A stretch of 64,000 nt of DNA, from contig CAHIKZ030000582.1 in the NCBI GenBank assembly GCA_903632075.3, positions 38,501 to 102,500 of the forward strand. Reading direction: 5' to 3'. Positions 24,650 to 34,417 of this stretch are shown piece by piece. Position 1 is the stretch's first letter; every line of letters begins with the position of its first letter. Made by a program: the position numbers and the translations under genes. Origin of the DNA: Acanthosepion pharaonis (taxonomy: Eukaryota; Mollusca; Cephalopoda; Sepiida; Sepiidae). The notes under the pieces are model-generated. The model was not told where the DNA came from. It saw nothing but the letters and a program-made list of their open reading frames with translations, and made no database searches.

Positions 24650-27180
24650 GAAAAAAATTTTTGACTTTGAATACTTTATCCAAAAGGAACACAATATATA
24701 TATTTTTTTAACATCCACATTCCCAAAAATGGCTCTGATTTTCCTTTTGTGTAGAGATAAATCAATGGATTCATTAAAATCATTTCATTTGAAATGTTAA
24801 TATTTGATACATTTGGAGGAAACGTAGAATTAAGAATAGTTAATGACTAAACTATCACCGAAACAAAACTATCTGCAGTAAGAAAAAAATCTAGCATTAA
24901 TTCTGTTGTTCGGAAGCCATATTTAGTTAGATGAACATTTTTCGCAGTCACCAATCAAGCCTGCAAGGCATGTGCCAACTACTGACAATGAACAGCTCTC
25001 TATGGATTATGAAGGTATAAAAAACTGAAAATGCGTATAGTTATTCACAAATAGCGAAGAGCGGCACTCTCGGGTATAGCCTATCTCCACAACGAAAGTA
25101 GAAAGAGAGACAGGCATACGTTCAAGTTTTTAAAAAAATGAAAGAAAAGAACTATTTGCATAACAATTGAAAAGCCTTCTTGTCATTGTATCTATACAAA
25201 GGGAGATAACTTCTCAACGGGCTACCCATTGGCAAATCAATGAATATCTCGCCATGAAGAACACATTTCCATAACCTCAGCACGACTGAATAACGATCAA
25301 TCACTTGAATGGAAATAAAAAAAAAAATATATGTAAGAGAAATATAACTTGAAATAGATGAAGCAATAAAAGCTAAAAAGATAGAACAGAGATCAGAACA
25401 AAGCAATTTGAAATTAAACAAAAAAAAGAGAGAAAAAAAAGAAGAAGAGGGTTATGTATACCGCAGAAGATTTAGCCGTATTAAGAAAAGAAGAAAATCG
25501 AAAGCATGAAGGTTAAGAAACTCTGAATCGTAAATAAAGTTAAAAAAAAAAATAAACAAGGAATAAGACCTGGAGCGTGTGAGACGAAACCGAAATAGAA
25601 AATAATGTAAAAAATACATTGTTTCCTTCTTTTCCGCAAAGCAATGATTCCAACGAAAAATTGAGAAAAAAGAAAAAACAATGTGCAAGTGTTCATTGTT
25701 ATTAGCTATGTATGAGAATTTGTTTGAATGAAGCGGGCAAGATTTAGAGAAAGGGAAGCAGAAGTGCCAGTGACTGTCCGCAACTTTATGCTATTCATTG
25801 TTTATTTTGAAAGAAACACATGGGTCACATTAATTCAAGCGATACACGTTTTCTCTTAGAATCAACCCCCAAGTGATTTCCGTTCTCTTTATTTTCTCTG
25901 ATGAAAAATGACTGTGATTTTACGTTTGAATCATGAGAACAAATCAATATGTCTGTTATGGAGTCGAAAATCACAAACTGCATTTAAATATTCATCATTT
26001 GTGTGCGATAAATTCACTTTCTTATACATAATGCTAAACGCTGCTTCTTTAGGATACAAAGCATTCCTATTTCTAATCAAGAGTCAAGCAGAAAGAGAAA
26101 AAAAAACAGATAAGGATAAAAAGAAAAAGTGTTAGATAATACGATAAATTAAAATTTTGTTTGAAATTGTAAGATAAACAATATCGATGTTTTATTAATT
26201 AATCAGCTTTCTCTGCTCACTAGTGTTATATTCCGTATAACGTTTAACCAATGTGTTTCGTCGTCTTACCAACATTTTTGCCTTATAATCATTAATGAGT
26301 TATTTTTTTCTCTTTAATAATGTTTTCCCTGATGCCACATACGAAGCAAAAATACACCAGACATACTGGCGTAAGAAAAACAACTTAGACGTCGACACTA
26401 GTTACAAATACAACTTAAAATAAGACAGTTCATTAGTTTTACATGTATCTTTGGCTACTTGGATAGTTTAAGATTATCGCCATAAATAGTGAATTCAACA
26501 TGTTGACTTCAATTTCTTCTCGATTCCGTTTCCTTTTCTTCGAAAAAAAAACATAAATCAGTAGTTATGGATAAAATTGAAGGCAAAATTGGATCTTCTT
26601 GCGTCAACAAGTCTAGGAGAAGGCAAACTGAATTCTTCAGACTGAAGAGGGATGGGCCCCGTTAGGTTATCTTGCACGAAACCCACCCCTCCTGCTATGG
26701 TTGCAATTCATGTGGCACCTGTGCGACGCTAAAGGATTACGTGACTCGTGATGATTGGAATTTAATGCTTAATATTGGTTAAGTCAGAATCTCTTCAGTT
26801 TTTAATGCAAAAAAAAAAAAAATAAATAAATAAATAATAGAAATGTTATTTTGAGAATCTTACATTATATTGAATAGACTTCAGGTTTTATACCATTGTC
26901 TTTTGCCAGTTTCGTAAAAGTATCCTTTCACAGTTTAAAACAAATTCCCAGCAACTACAAATGCAGGTATCTTTTACTGTATTCCAGGTAATTTACTTTT
27001 GGAGATTATGGTGGACGATTGAAGTATTCAGCAAGGATGTAATCATTTTTGTCTAGTCAGTAATCATTGATTAATCAGTTCTTTTTTCTACAGCTTGTCA
27101 ACCCTTTGTAAGTTATTTAATAACGGAAAATATTTTTAGATTGTAAGAAATTTTTAGGAGATAATAATGTTTTACTGATA
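24650..27180. other. AT-rich region without recognised genes
   Basis: Frames on both strands are short and Phe/Leu/Ser or Lys-rich, reflecting composition. A poly-A plus (AAAT)n run lies at 26810-26837, which may be the tail of a lost retroposon. Confidence 0.4.
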
Positions 27181-27184
27181 TAAG

Positions 27185-27328
27185 TCCTACTAATTAACAC
27201 ACTGCTAGGTGAAGGGAGGTGTTTTCATACTTTTCTTAATAGTATTTGAAAAAAATAACCCACTCGACTGGAATTGGAACTCGGCTCACCAGATCTCAAG
27301 AGACGTAACTTGCACTATCCTCATATTC
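27185..27328 (-). mobile_element. tRNA-like domain and tail of a 5S-tRNA composite SINE
   Basis: Directly after the 5S-like segment (minus strand) comes a tRNA-like stretch with B box GAGTTCCAATTCC. Its tail runs from ACTATTAAGAAAAGTATG to CACCTCCCTTCACCTAGC. The tail matches the corresponding part of the tRNA SINE family at 37345-37606, so the tail is shared between two SINE types. It lacks the rest of the family body. Confidence 0.6.
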
Positions 27329-27448
27329 AAGCTTACAGTAACTTGTATTCTCAAGCGGTCACCCCTCTAGGTACTGACCAGTCTCGACGTTGCTTAACGT
27401 CAGTGATCATACGAGAACCGTTGTTTCAATGTGATATAACCTTAAGGC
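27329..27448 (-). pseudogene. 5S rRNA-like sequence (120 nt), probably a SINE head
   Basis: The minus strand follows metazoan 5S rRNA from end to end over 120 nt. It has a GCCTTAAGG..CACATTGAA start, CGGTTCTCGT, the A-box region GTTAAGCAACGTCG, then GGTCAGTACCT, GGGGTGACCGCTTGAGAATAC and an end at TGTAAGCTT. These are the internal Pol III control regions (A box, intermediate element, C box). Many substitutions, including in the 5' arm, argue against a functional rRNA gene. A tRNA-like domain follows with no gap, as in 5S-derived (SINE3-type) retroposons. Confidence 0.75.
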
Positions 27449-27899
27449 CCTGGGATCCAAAATTAAACTTACAGTACAGTATTATACTGCGGTAATATAG
27501 TTTTTTTTTTCTCTTATCTTTTACGAATCGCATTTCGTTCATAATTGGCCTAACATGTTTGTTGGTAGATAGCGTGTCTGGAAGGTGATCATAATAGAGA
27601 ACTACTTTCCAATCCGGCATTTCACATACATGTAATTACTTTTGATGAAACACACTCGTTGACATGCCTAGAAGGGCAGGTGTATTTTAGAAGCGTGGCA
27701 TTGCACTCAATTTGCAATTTGGAATGTGATATTACAAATAAGGACAAAAATGTATTTTTTCCAAATTTTCAACGTCTTTTGAGGAAACGAGTTTGAAGAA
27801 TAAGTTTAGGTTCAACGTCGTAACTTGCAATTTCATTCCAATGATAAGAGAAAGCCTTATAGCAGAGCCTTATTAAATTTATAATTTACTGAAGCTTTA

Positions 27900-28370
27900 C
27901 AAATTGTATATGGACAAGATGCAGGGCAAAAGCACATTAAATCATAGTGCCAACAAATAAGACATTCATTTACTCCAAAGACACATTATATTGAACAATG
28001 TTTTATGTTTTAAGCTATGATTTAATGTAATATATGATGCAGTGCGATTTTCAATAAACAATGCAAATTTAAAACCTTGTCTTATAATTTATGTTCAGTA
28101 GTAATATAGTATCATATACACTTTTATCTACTTTAGTTTTATTAACTATGATTTAACAAATGATCTTACAAATCTTATTCATTGAGTAGCCTTTTTTGTA
28201 ATCTTTTACAATATTGTACTTATCGTATACCGTAAAAATTGCATATTTTACTTGTGGCGATTCTTAATTAGAATTTTGGTTTGAATATATTTTCTATTCA
28301 ATGTATATTTTTTCAGACGTTATTTAAAAATAAGGCTCAGAAGTTGGTAAAAGCTATGTAGTTAATTGTA
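27900..28370 (+). repeat. Unclassified dispersed repeat, copy 2
   Basis: Same-orientation partner of 15990-16450, carrying an extra insert of about 70 bp near 28095-28165. No coding capacity recognised. Confidence 0.65.
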
Positions 28371-28379
28371 GTGGATTCC

Positions 28380-28800
28380 GGGGATGAAATCCGGCACAAA
28401 TAAATAACAACGGCAGTAATAGAAATAAGAAAATATATGTATTAAAACGTAAGAATACAAAATTAAATGAAGATTAGTAGTCCAGGAATGCGGATTAGTA
28501 GAAAAGTATATTTACAAGTCTTTGTAATGGACGCTGTAATTATCTCTCTTTCTGGACTCTCGTAACTCTGAGTGAACACCCTGTATCGACCTTTTTGTCA
28601 CGCTATCTCTCCATAGTATAAGTATTCATTGGACGAGTCCATTCTGTATACAAGGGACGAATCCCACAAAACTAATTGTTGGTGTTAGATCTTACAATAC
28701 CTCACCTTGTACACCGTGTTGAATGTTGACTTTCTAAATACAGATGAAGAAAACAAACTGTGCCCTAATGCCTAGTGATGGACCTTTGTATATTATTAAA
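28380..28800. other. No recognised feature
   Basis: Mixed-composition sequence before the microsatellite. No open frame of interest. Confidence 0.4.
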
Positions 28801-28923
<123 letters not shown>

Positions 28924-29136
28924 GCTATGCTAGTCAAAATGTGTTTGTTTAAAAATGAAACAATTTTCTTAAAGTAACATCTTTCACCGGGAAATACGAA
29001 CCAGTATCTTTTCTTATTTCTTATGAGAAATCGAATGATACAGTCGAGATTATGAAACGGATCTAATACGTGATATATTAATTCTGAGAAGTTTGGTTAT
29101 ATATATATATATATATAGATATATATATAGATATAC

Positions 29137-29167
29137 CAGGTCATCCCATAAGTTCTGTCCGAATTTT
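29137..29167 (+). repeat. Mariner terminal inverted repeat, left
   Basis: Thirty-one bases, perfect reverse complement of 30906-30936. On the minus-strand reading this is the 3' end of the element, about 45 bp past the transposase end. Confidence 0.95.
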
Positions 29168-29209
29168 GAATAAAGAAAACAAGTGACCAAATGTTACATT
29201 TAATTACAG

Positions 29210-29636
29210 ATTCAATCAACATTGCATTTTCCCTGATTATCTATGACTTCCTTCCATCTATTAACAAGCTTACTAATTCCATTACTATAAAATTCTTTTG
29301 GCTTTGATTCGAAGAACTCACAAATGTCAGTTTTCACCTCTTCCTGTGTTACAAAAGCTGTTTCTTCCAAATGATTCTGTAAGCTACGAAACAAATACTA
29401 GTCTGAAGGAGCAAGATCGAGAGAATAAGGAGAATGAGAAATGTTCTCCCAACCAAGTTCTTCGATCTTTTGTGACGTGATTCTTCCTGTGTGGGGTCGC
29501 GCATTGTCCTGATGAAACATCACCTCTTTTTGATTCACTAGAGCAGGTCTTTTTTTTCCTCAAAGCTTGGTTCAAACGCTCTAATTGCTGACAGTATATT
29601 TGAGCATTAATTGTTGCATTAGGTGGTAAGAATTCA
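29210..29636 (-). pseudogene. Mariner transposase, C-terminal half (broken)
   Basis: Minus-strand frames read INAQIYCQQLERLNQAL, then, after frame changes, QDNARPH with the second catalytic Asp of the DD34D triad. Next come PYSLDLAPSD with the third catalytic position, and FRSLQNHLEE to the end near IDNQGK. At least two frame changes and a stop before YLFRSL interrupt it. The segment carrying the first catalytic Asp (the TGDE region, roughly 70 codons) is absent, so the N-terminal part joins an ...IWWDCQGII segment directly. It cannot encode active transposase. Confidence 0.85.
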
Positions 29637-29638
29637 AA

Positions 29639-30043
29639 CTAGATTATTCCTTGGCAATCCCACCAGATTGAGGTTGTTTTCAGACAATTCATGAGGCACC
29701 CATTTTCCAAGTTTAGTAACTTTCCAAGTTGCTGAAGATGATGAACAGTTGTATGGCTTGAACTGAGAACCACTGCCAACTCCTCAACTGATAAAGCAGG
29801 ATTTCCTTCAAGGGCTGTTCCAAGAAGCTTTTCATCAAACTCAACTGGACGTCTGGTTCGATCTTCATCTTCAAGGGTGAAATCTCCACCTCTGAATTTT
29901 ACAAACCATCTTCTGCAAGTTCTTTCATTCACACATTCCTCTCCATAAACTGAATGAATGTTTCTGGCCGCTTCGGCTGCTGAGTTACCTTTCTTGAACT
30001 CATAAAGCATTATGTGACTCAAATGATTCTTGGGTACTTCCAT
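29639..30043 (-). pseudogene. Mariner transposase, N-terminal DNA-binding part
   Basis: The 134-codon frame starts at a Met matching the usual mariner start. It holds two helix-turn-helix units: about residues 8-50 (LYEFKKGNSAAEAARNI, RTCRRWFVKF) and about 65-105 (FDEKLL, LSVEELAVVLSSSHTTVHHL). In mariners these bind the TIRs. The linker motif GRPVEFDE appears as RRPVEFDE. After about residue 118 the frame jumps to a segment that should lie some 70 residues downstream, marking an internal deletion. It may still encode a truncated binding-only protein. Confidence 0.88.
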
Positions 30044-30131
30044 GTTAGCAGGGTTTAATTTAATTTTTTGAATGTCCTGTTAAAACAGTGTTGTTGTACG
30101 AAATTCCCGCTCGGCCCTGGAAGTACTTGGC
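30044..30131 (-). other. Junction between mariner 5' region and viral-like insert
   Basis: The left edge of the insert falls within about 30045-30085, in an A/T-rich stretch (AAAAAATTAAATTAAA on the minus strand). A similar ATAAATTAATTTTT occurs on the far side, next to 30797. These may be remnants of a target duplication. The last part of the insert stays in the VP1 frame past its stop for about 20 codons. Confidence 0.4.
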
Positions 30132-30557
30132 CTATAACTGTTGACGTCCATCCGTTACAGTCTCCGCCGTCTGACGAATTCTGTTGACTGCTTTCACCAG
30201 TGGCCAAGTACCGCTAACACTATCCGTACTATCGAGTTGGTTGCCGTCGATAGGGCCTCTGAAGTAGTCGCCCAGTCCAAGCACCCTCTTAGCCTTAATT
30301 GCCGCTCGTGCAAGCCCGCCAATGAATCCGGTTCCTTGTGTGTCCTTGAGGAATTGTTCATCTGCTTCCTCAGTTGAAATGTTCGGATTTGCGTAATTTA
30401 AATCGTGCTCCTTAGCCGCCTGATCTAATTTATTTGCGCCTGGCGAATATTTTAATCATTTAAGCTCTGTTCCCGGACCTAGGAACGTGTAGCCTGGGAC
30501 GGTGAACTCGACGATTTTACGCTTTGTTCCTTTTTCACCTCTTTTTGACCGTGACAT
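30132..30557 (-). pseudogene. Endogenous parvovirus-like VP1 N-terminal (PLA2) pseudogene
   Basis: A minus-strand frame from an ATG at 30557 reads about 141 codons with one in-frame TGA at codon 34 (30456-30458). Before the stop (about residues 20-32) is a Gly-rich calcium-binding-loop-like motif of the form YxxLGPG. At about residues 44-55 is D-x-AA-x-x-HD-x-x-Y, the catalytic His-Asp signature of the phospholipase A2 domain of parvovirus VP1. Downstream are an Asp/Gln-rich helix region and a Gly/Ala-rich segment ending in LGLGDYF, as in densovirus-like VP1. The rest of the capsid protein is missing, and the frame ends at 30132. In parvoviruses this domain acts during endosomal escape. Here it is a truncated, interrupted relic in a mariner 5' region. 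A cellular PLA2-like domain protein is the main alternative. Confidence 0.75.
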
Positions 30558-30572
30558 TTACTTCCTGTTCTG

Positions 30573-30580
30573 TTTATAAA
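30573..30580 (-). promoter_or_regulatory. TATA-like box upstream of the VP1-like frame
   Basis: TTTATAAA lies 16 bp upstream of the ATG at 30557. The spacing is short for a start site upstream of the ATG, so its role is uncertain. Its position between the palindrome and the capsid-like frame resembles densovirus VP promoters next to the terminal hairpin. Confidence 0.35.
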
Positions 30581-30681
30581 ATAAAACCACATCTATGAAA
30601 TTTGAAATTATCTCCCCTTGATAACTTCGAATTTAGTTTCTCTTCGATGACAGGTCTTACAATTAGTATAGGCACTATTTG

Positions 30682-30795
30682 CCAACTGTCAAAGGCACGG
30701 TGCAATGAAACGTTAAACCTACATAAGAATAATAAAATGAAATGTGTTTCTTATGTAGGTTTTACGTTTCATTGCACCGTGCCTTTGACAGTTGG
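30682..30795. repeat. Long palindrome (48-nt arms, 18-nt loop)
   Basis: Arms 30682-30729 and 30748-30795 are reverse complements except for one mismatch. The arm begins CCAACTGTCAAAGGCACGG. The palindrome sits just outside the capsid-like frame and just inside the remaining mariner 5' sequence. It could be the terminal hairpin of the viral genome, or an unrelated fold-back insertion. Confidence 0.9.
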
Positions 30796-30905
30796 GAAAA
30801 ATTAATTTATTGTTCTCTGAAATAGAATTTGATAAGTTTAAATGCATTAGCTTCATTAGACATTATAAAATACTCTTTAAATTTCGTTCATTTTAGCAAA
30901 AAGTT

Positions 30906-30936
30906 AAAATTCGGACAGAACTTATGGGATGACCTG
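30906..30936 (-). repeat. Mariner terminal inverted repeat, right
   Basis: Perfect 31-base partner of 29137-29167. The sequence between it and the palindrome (30797-30905) is AT-rich and looks like ordinary mariner 5' untranslated region. Confidence 0.95.
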
Positions 30937-30982
30937 ATGTTAATTCTGATTAGTTTGGTTATTTCCGTGTCGTATAACTGAT

Positions 30983-31033
30983 TTTGCTTAAGTAATGACT
31001 TTGCTTAAGTAATGACTTTGCTTAAGTAATGAC
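30983..31033 (+). repeat. 17-bp tandem repeat, three units
   Basis: TTTGCTTAAGTAATGAC is repeated three times without error. It lies 46 bp outside the mariner end. Confidence 0.95.
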
Positions 31034-31039
31034 TTTATT

Positions 31040-32380
31040 TAATCATTATGAATCTCATGTGTCGTTTACAACGGTTATCAACGCGGAAAGAAGAATTGGC
31101 CCGACAAGTTCAACAACGGTTTTCGTCTACTGTATTCCCTTTCGAACAAATGCCACGATCAAAGGCATGAATCGATATCATTTCTCCACGTCCAAGTATT
31201 ACATAGCAGAGTATATTGGATTCGATATACATGGCAGTTAGACAGTTAAATAAATGGACTAACAGCGTAGATTACCTTACTAACCACAGAGAGGACAACG
31301 GGGATTTACGTCCAGGTTTTCCACATCCTAATTTACAGATAAAGAAAAAGCTATGTCGATATCGAGGATCGCTTACGTCAGGAAAAAACAAACAAAACAT
31401 TCCGATAAAAAATAAAAATCAATCTCAACCGCTTTATTCGACCAGCGTTCAGCATGAAATTTTGTTGACATATTTAATAATTCATATTAAATTTTCTATA
31501 AAATGTGACATCTTTATTTTGGCATTTGATTCTTTTGTTTAATTTATATTGTTAAAATCATATGTTAAACTATTGTTTATTTTCTTCTGTCTTTTTCGTT
31601 AGAACCAATCAATAGTTACGCTAGATTTGATTATGTTTTTTCTTTTTTGTTGTTAAAAAACATTCACAGAGATATAACAAATGTCATAATACAATGAAAG
31701 ATAATATTTTAAATACATTTTGTTCGACTAAATCCACTAATCTTATCAACAATAAAAAAACAAAACGTTTTAGACGAAAGCAATAATAAAACAACAACTT
31801 TCACCGCGTGTCCGTTCGAATGCGCTTGTACAAATATTCAGCATTTATTTTTAAAAATTAATGAATTTATTAAGTCCGGAGAGTTTGTCGAATTTAAAAA
31901 TTGACAATTGAACTTCCCTCTTTTGGACTTGAACATTTATTATTTGCTGCGATGAATAACTATCTCAACTCGACAGACCAATGTTACAAATAAATGATTA
32001 TTATTAATATATTGAACTAGCCTTTACCCACTCAGAAATGAGAGTCTTGAAGCAGTTTTACATTTTCTTATTTTCCACTGAATATATTTGAAATAAATAA
32101 AAAGCATGAAATACAGAGGAATTTTATTTATGAATCCATGTTAAGTACTTTCCTGTTTTCGCTCAGGCGAGTTATAAGTAGTCTTCTGAAACTTTTATGA
32201 CTAAATAAAAATAACTAAATAAAAAGTGAATAAGGGTTAATTTCATCCGAGAACGAAGGAATTGAGGGGAAGGAGAGGCGAACTGCCTTGAACGATATTT
32301 CGCGTGCTCGCCTTCTAAGCCGTTAATGTACTTCAGCCAAAACTCATCGCAGTTTCATAAGATGGATATTTATATTCTGA
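31040..32380. other. AT-rich region without recognised genes
   Basis: Frames at 31029-31241 and 31216-31542 have no domain and no splice or start context that stands out. Confidence 0.4.
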
Positions 32381-32384
32381 TTCG

Positions 32385-32548
32385 AAAGCGAACGCACAAT
32401 GGACATGCGATGGATATATTGTATCCATAGACAGAGCGTTTCGAAGTCCATCAGTGTGGTTAGACATCCGAGTGACTCAAGGCGGGTGCGAAACCCGACT
32501 AATGTGGTAAACGTGGGAGACGGTACCACTAAGCCATTGGCGCACGGA
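32385..32548 (-). mobile_element. tRNA-like/hammerhead composite element, degenerate copy
   Basis: On the minus strand a tRNA-like head has a perfect A box TGGCTTAGTGG near 32530 and a B-box-like GGGTTTCGCACCCG near 32490. About 25 bp later comes TCTAACCACACTGATGG, then CGAAAC (32438-32443). This is the layout of the copy at 38574-38692. Here the CTGATGA box is CTGATGG and stem II has collapsed, so no ribozyme activity is expected. Confidence 0.55.
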
Positions 32549-32619
32549 AGAGATGGGGCTGAATTCAGACGTATTGCTTTTTAGATAAACACGTCAGTGA
32601 CTGGAGAACTCAATTGTCT

Positions 32620-32621
<2 letters not shown>

Positions 32622-32691
<70 letters not shown>

Positions 32692-32773
32692 CTTATATAT
32701 GCACTTTTCGTTTATCAAAAATAGTTTTTGGAGCCGGTTCCCGACACTAAAACAAGGTAAAATTCTATATATT

Positions 32774-32833
<60 letters not shown>
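32622..32833. repeat. Two (TA)n arrays
   Basis: TA arrays at about 32622-32688 and 32778-32823, the second ending in (CA)n. The 104-aa frame across them is a repeat translation. Confidence 0.95.
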
Positions 32834-32835
<2 letters not shown>

Positions 32836-32839
32836 AAAG

Positions 32840-33715
32840 CCTATGTATAATGTGTTCTTCGTGATAATATTTTATGGTGCAACGGATTCTGTCTCAGTCA
32901 CGCGACTATAAACAGAATCAAGGTTACATGACTTGGCTTCCTTCGTTCTGGAAACGCAATCTAATACAGCAGTGCAGCCTCGCGTCCATTACCATTCGCG
33001 CGGCCGTATGCAAAAATCATATCCGCTTGTTCACGATATGAATATCTTGCCACTGTTAAACGGAAGGCAGACTAGCCACAAATGTACACGAAGGAAAAAT
33101 GTAACCTAGTCTACACGCAACACAGCGCGAGCTACGGTAAAATCTCTTTAAACTTAGTGACTGAAAAAGTACGGTCTTTTGCCCTTGTTTTGGTCTGAGT
33201 AACCCGGCCCCAAAATTTATAAATTTATTTCATGTACTTTTTTTTAAAAAAATGCGCAATACAAATTTAGAGCAAATTTTTTTAATTATATTATTATTAT
33301 AAATGGTTATAGTAAATATATTGTAAATCGCTACACAAAAGATTTCATGATTCAATACTATGATTGTAACTCCTCAGGCAATGGTAGCTAACTTGTTATA
33401 AAATTATTTCTTTGGGAAATTTAAAAACAGATCGTTACCTCGTTTTCTAAAGTTAAAGTGGAGGGTGGAATACGGTCAGAAAGTAGACTTGTGGGTATGT
33501 CTGGATTAAACAATTAAATATCAGATCTACGCTAAATGGAAAAATAAAGTTAGAGGGTTGATGTGGTGAGTGATTTTTTTCTTCATGTCGCAATAAACCG
33601 ACATATACACATACCATTATTGACAATCCTGGAGAAATATGACAGCGCTGTACAATCATAGCATTGAAACATGAAAGCTTTTGTGTAGCAAATTAAAAAT
33701 GTTTTGATTATAACC
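32840..33715. other. No recognised gene
   Basis: The part from about 32890 to 33200 is less AT-rich than its surroundings. I see no domain-bearing frame. Confidence 0.4.
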
Positions 33716-33721
33716 TCTTAT

Positions 33722-33722
33722 A

Positions 33723-33798
<76 letters not shown>
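33722..33798. repeat. (CTAT)n(TA)n microsatellite
   Basis: About ten CTAT units pass into about 35 bp of TA. Confidence 0.95.
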
Positions 33799-33801
<3 letters not shown>

Positions 33802-33832
33802 GAAATGGACAATTATTTTTAAGACATTTTTT

Positions 33833-33963
33833 ATGTTGATATATATTTTTATAGATACAAATATTTTTCTCGGGCATTCAGGCCGGTAAATGTTGTTTAA
33901 TACTGTTTATTATAAACAGAGCATTTACTTAAATATTTGTATCTATAAAAAATGTATAAACAT
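33833..33963. repeat. Inverted repeat with ~35-nt arms
   Basis: The arm with ATAGATACAAATATTT at the left (about 33833-33869) pairs with AAATATTTGTATCTATAAAA at about 33930-33963. The spacer itself contains a smaller TTTATTATAAA palindrome. Confidence 0.7.
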
Positions 33964-33999
33964 AAGAAAAATCTTATATATATATAGAAACGTTGCAAA

Positions 34000-34130
34000 T
34001 AAAAAAAATAATAATGTTTTTTATGAAAGTATTTATTTATTTATATATTTGATATATATTTGATATTTCAGATCGACCTCGGTCTTTTTTCAGAAATAAC
34101 AGTTTTTAGAGGTTTGTTTCTAATGAGTGT
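34000..34130 (-). mobile_element. PLE 3' tail with hammerhead-like fold
   Basis: Minus-strand sequence after the GIY-YIG relic. CTGAAAA lies in the first-box position, followed by a hairpin AGACCGA-GG-TCGATCT with one mismatch, then GAAA. The block from about 34000 to 34130 is repeated in reverse orientation at 36345-36455. Confidence 0.55.
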
Positions 34131-34133
34131 CCT

Positions 34134-34344
34134 TATTGATTAAAGTGTTCAGCTATGGGGGAATAAGAATTGTTTTGACGTATGATTTGTTTATGATTGT
34201 TGAAGCGAAATCTAAAATTATTTCCAGATTCACCAATATATCCACTATTAGGAGATATGGTGCAGAATAAATAGTAGATTATGTTATGGCTATCACACGT
34301 GAGGTGAGGTGGGTGTATCTTGATATTGGTGTTAGGTACAAATT
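34134..34344 (-). pseudogene. PLE GIY-YIG endonuclease fragment
   Basis: The minus-strand frame is open for about 70 codons and contains NIIYYLFC (GIY position) and SGYIGES (YIG position). FRFRFNNHK and SPIAEHFNQ follow, as in PLE nucleases. Usual Cys residues between the two motifs are replaced. It is cut at its 5' side near 34345, where GC-rich LTR-like leader sequence begins. No RT part is found nearby. Confidence 0.65.
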
Positions 34345-34394
34345 ATTACACTTGTGACGTCGTCCCCCCTTGGTCGCAGCGTCGACTGTGTCGT

Positions 34395-34415
34395 TCGATC
34401 CCGTTCGCGGCGCCA
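34395..34415 (-). other. Candidate primer binding site
   Basis: TGGCGCC at 34409-34415 on the minus strand, two bases after a CA that could end an LTR, followed by GCGAACGGGATC. This resembles the TGGCGCC-type tRNA primer site of many LTR elements. Confidence 0.45.
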
Positions 34416-34417
34416 GC

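Larger units (their letters stand above)
29136..30937 (-). mobile_element. Mariner-type transposon with a viral-like insert
   Basis: Inverted termini CAGGTCATCCCATAAGTTCT (29137-29167 and 30906-30936, matching over 31 bp) enclose a minus-strand transposase. TA precedes the left end at 29134-29135. The right flank reads TG where a TA duplication is expected, probably a point change. The element is about 1.8 kb, longer than the usual 1.2-1.3 kb of mariners, although its transposase has lost an internal part. The excess is a block of about 730 bp between the transposase start and the right TIR, holding a parvovirus-like capsid relic and a palindrome. Confidence 0.9.

Noticed and set aside
27329..27448. 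Functional 5S rRNA gene
   Set aside because: Too many substitutions relative to the conserved metazoan 5S, and fused to a tRNA-like domain without a Pol III terminator.
30141..30377. Plus-strand 78-codon frame over the viral-like insert
   Set aside because: It is the opposite-strand shadow of the VP1-like frame and has no domain of its own.
32470..32548. Functional tRNA gene
   Set aside because: A and B boxes are present but the acceptor and anticodon stems do not pair; a SINE head explains it better.
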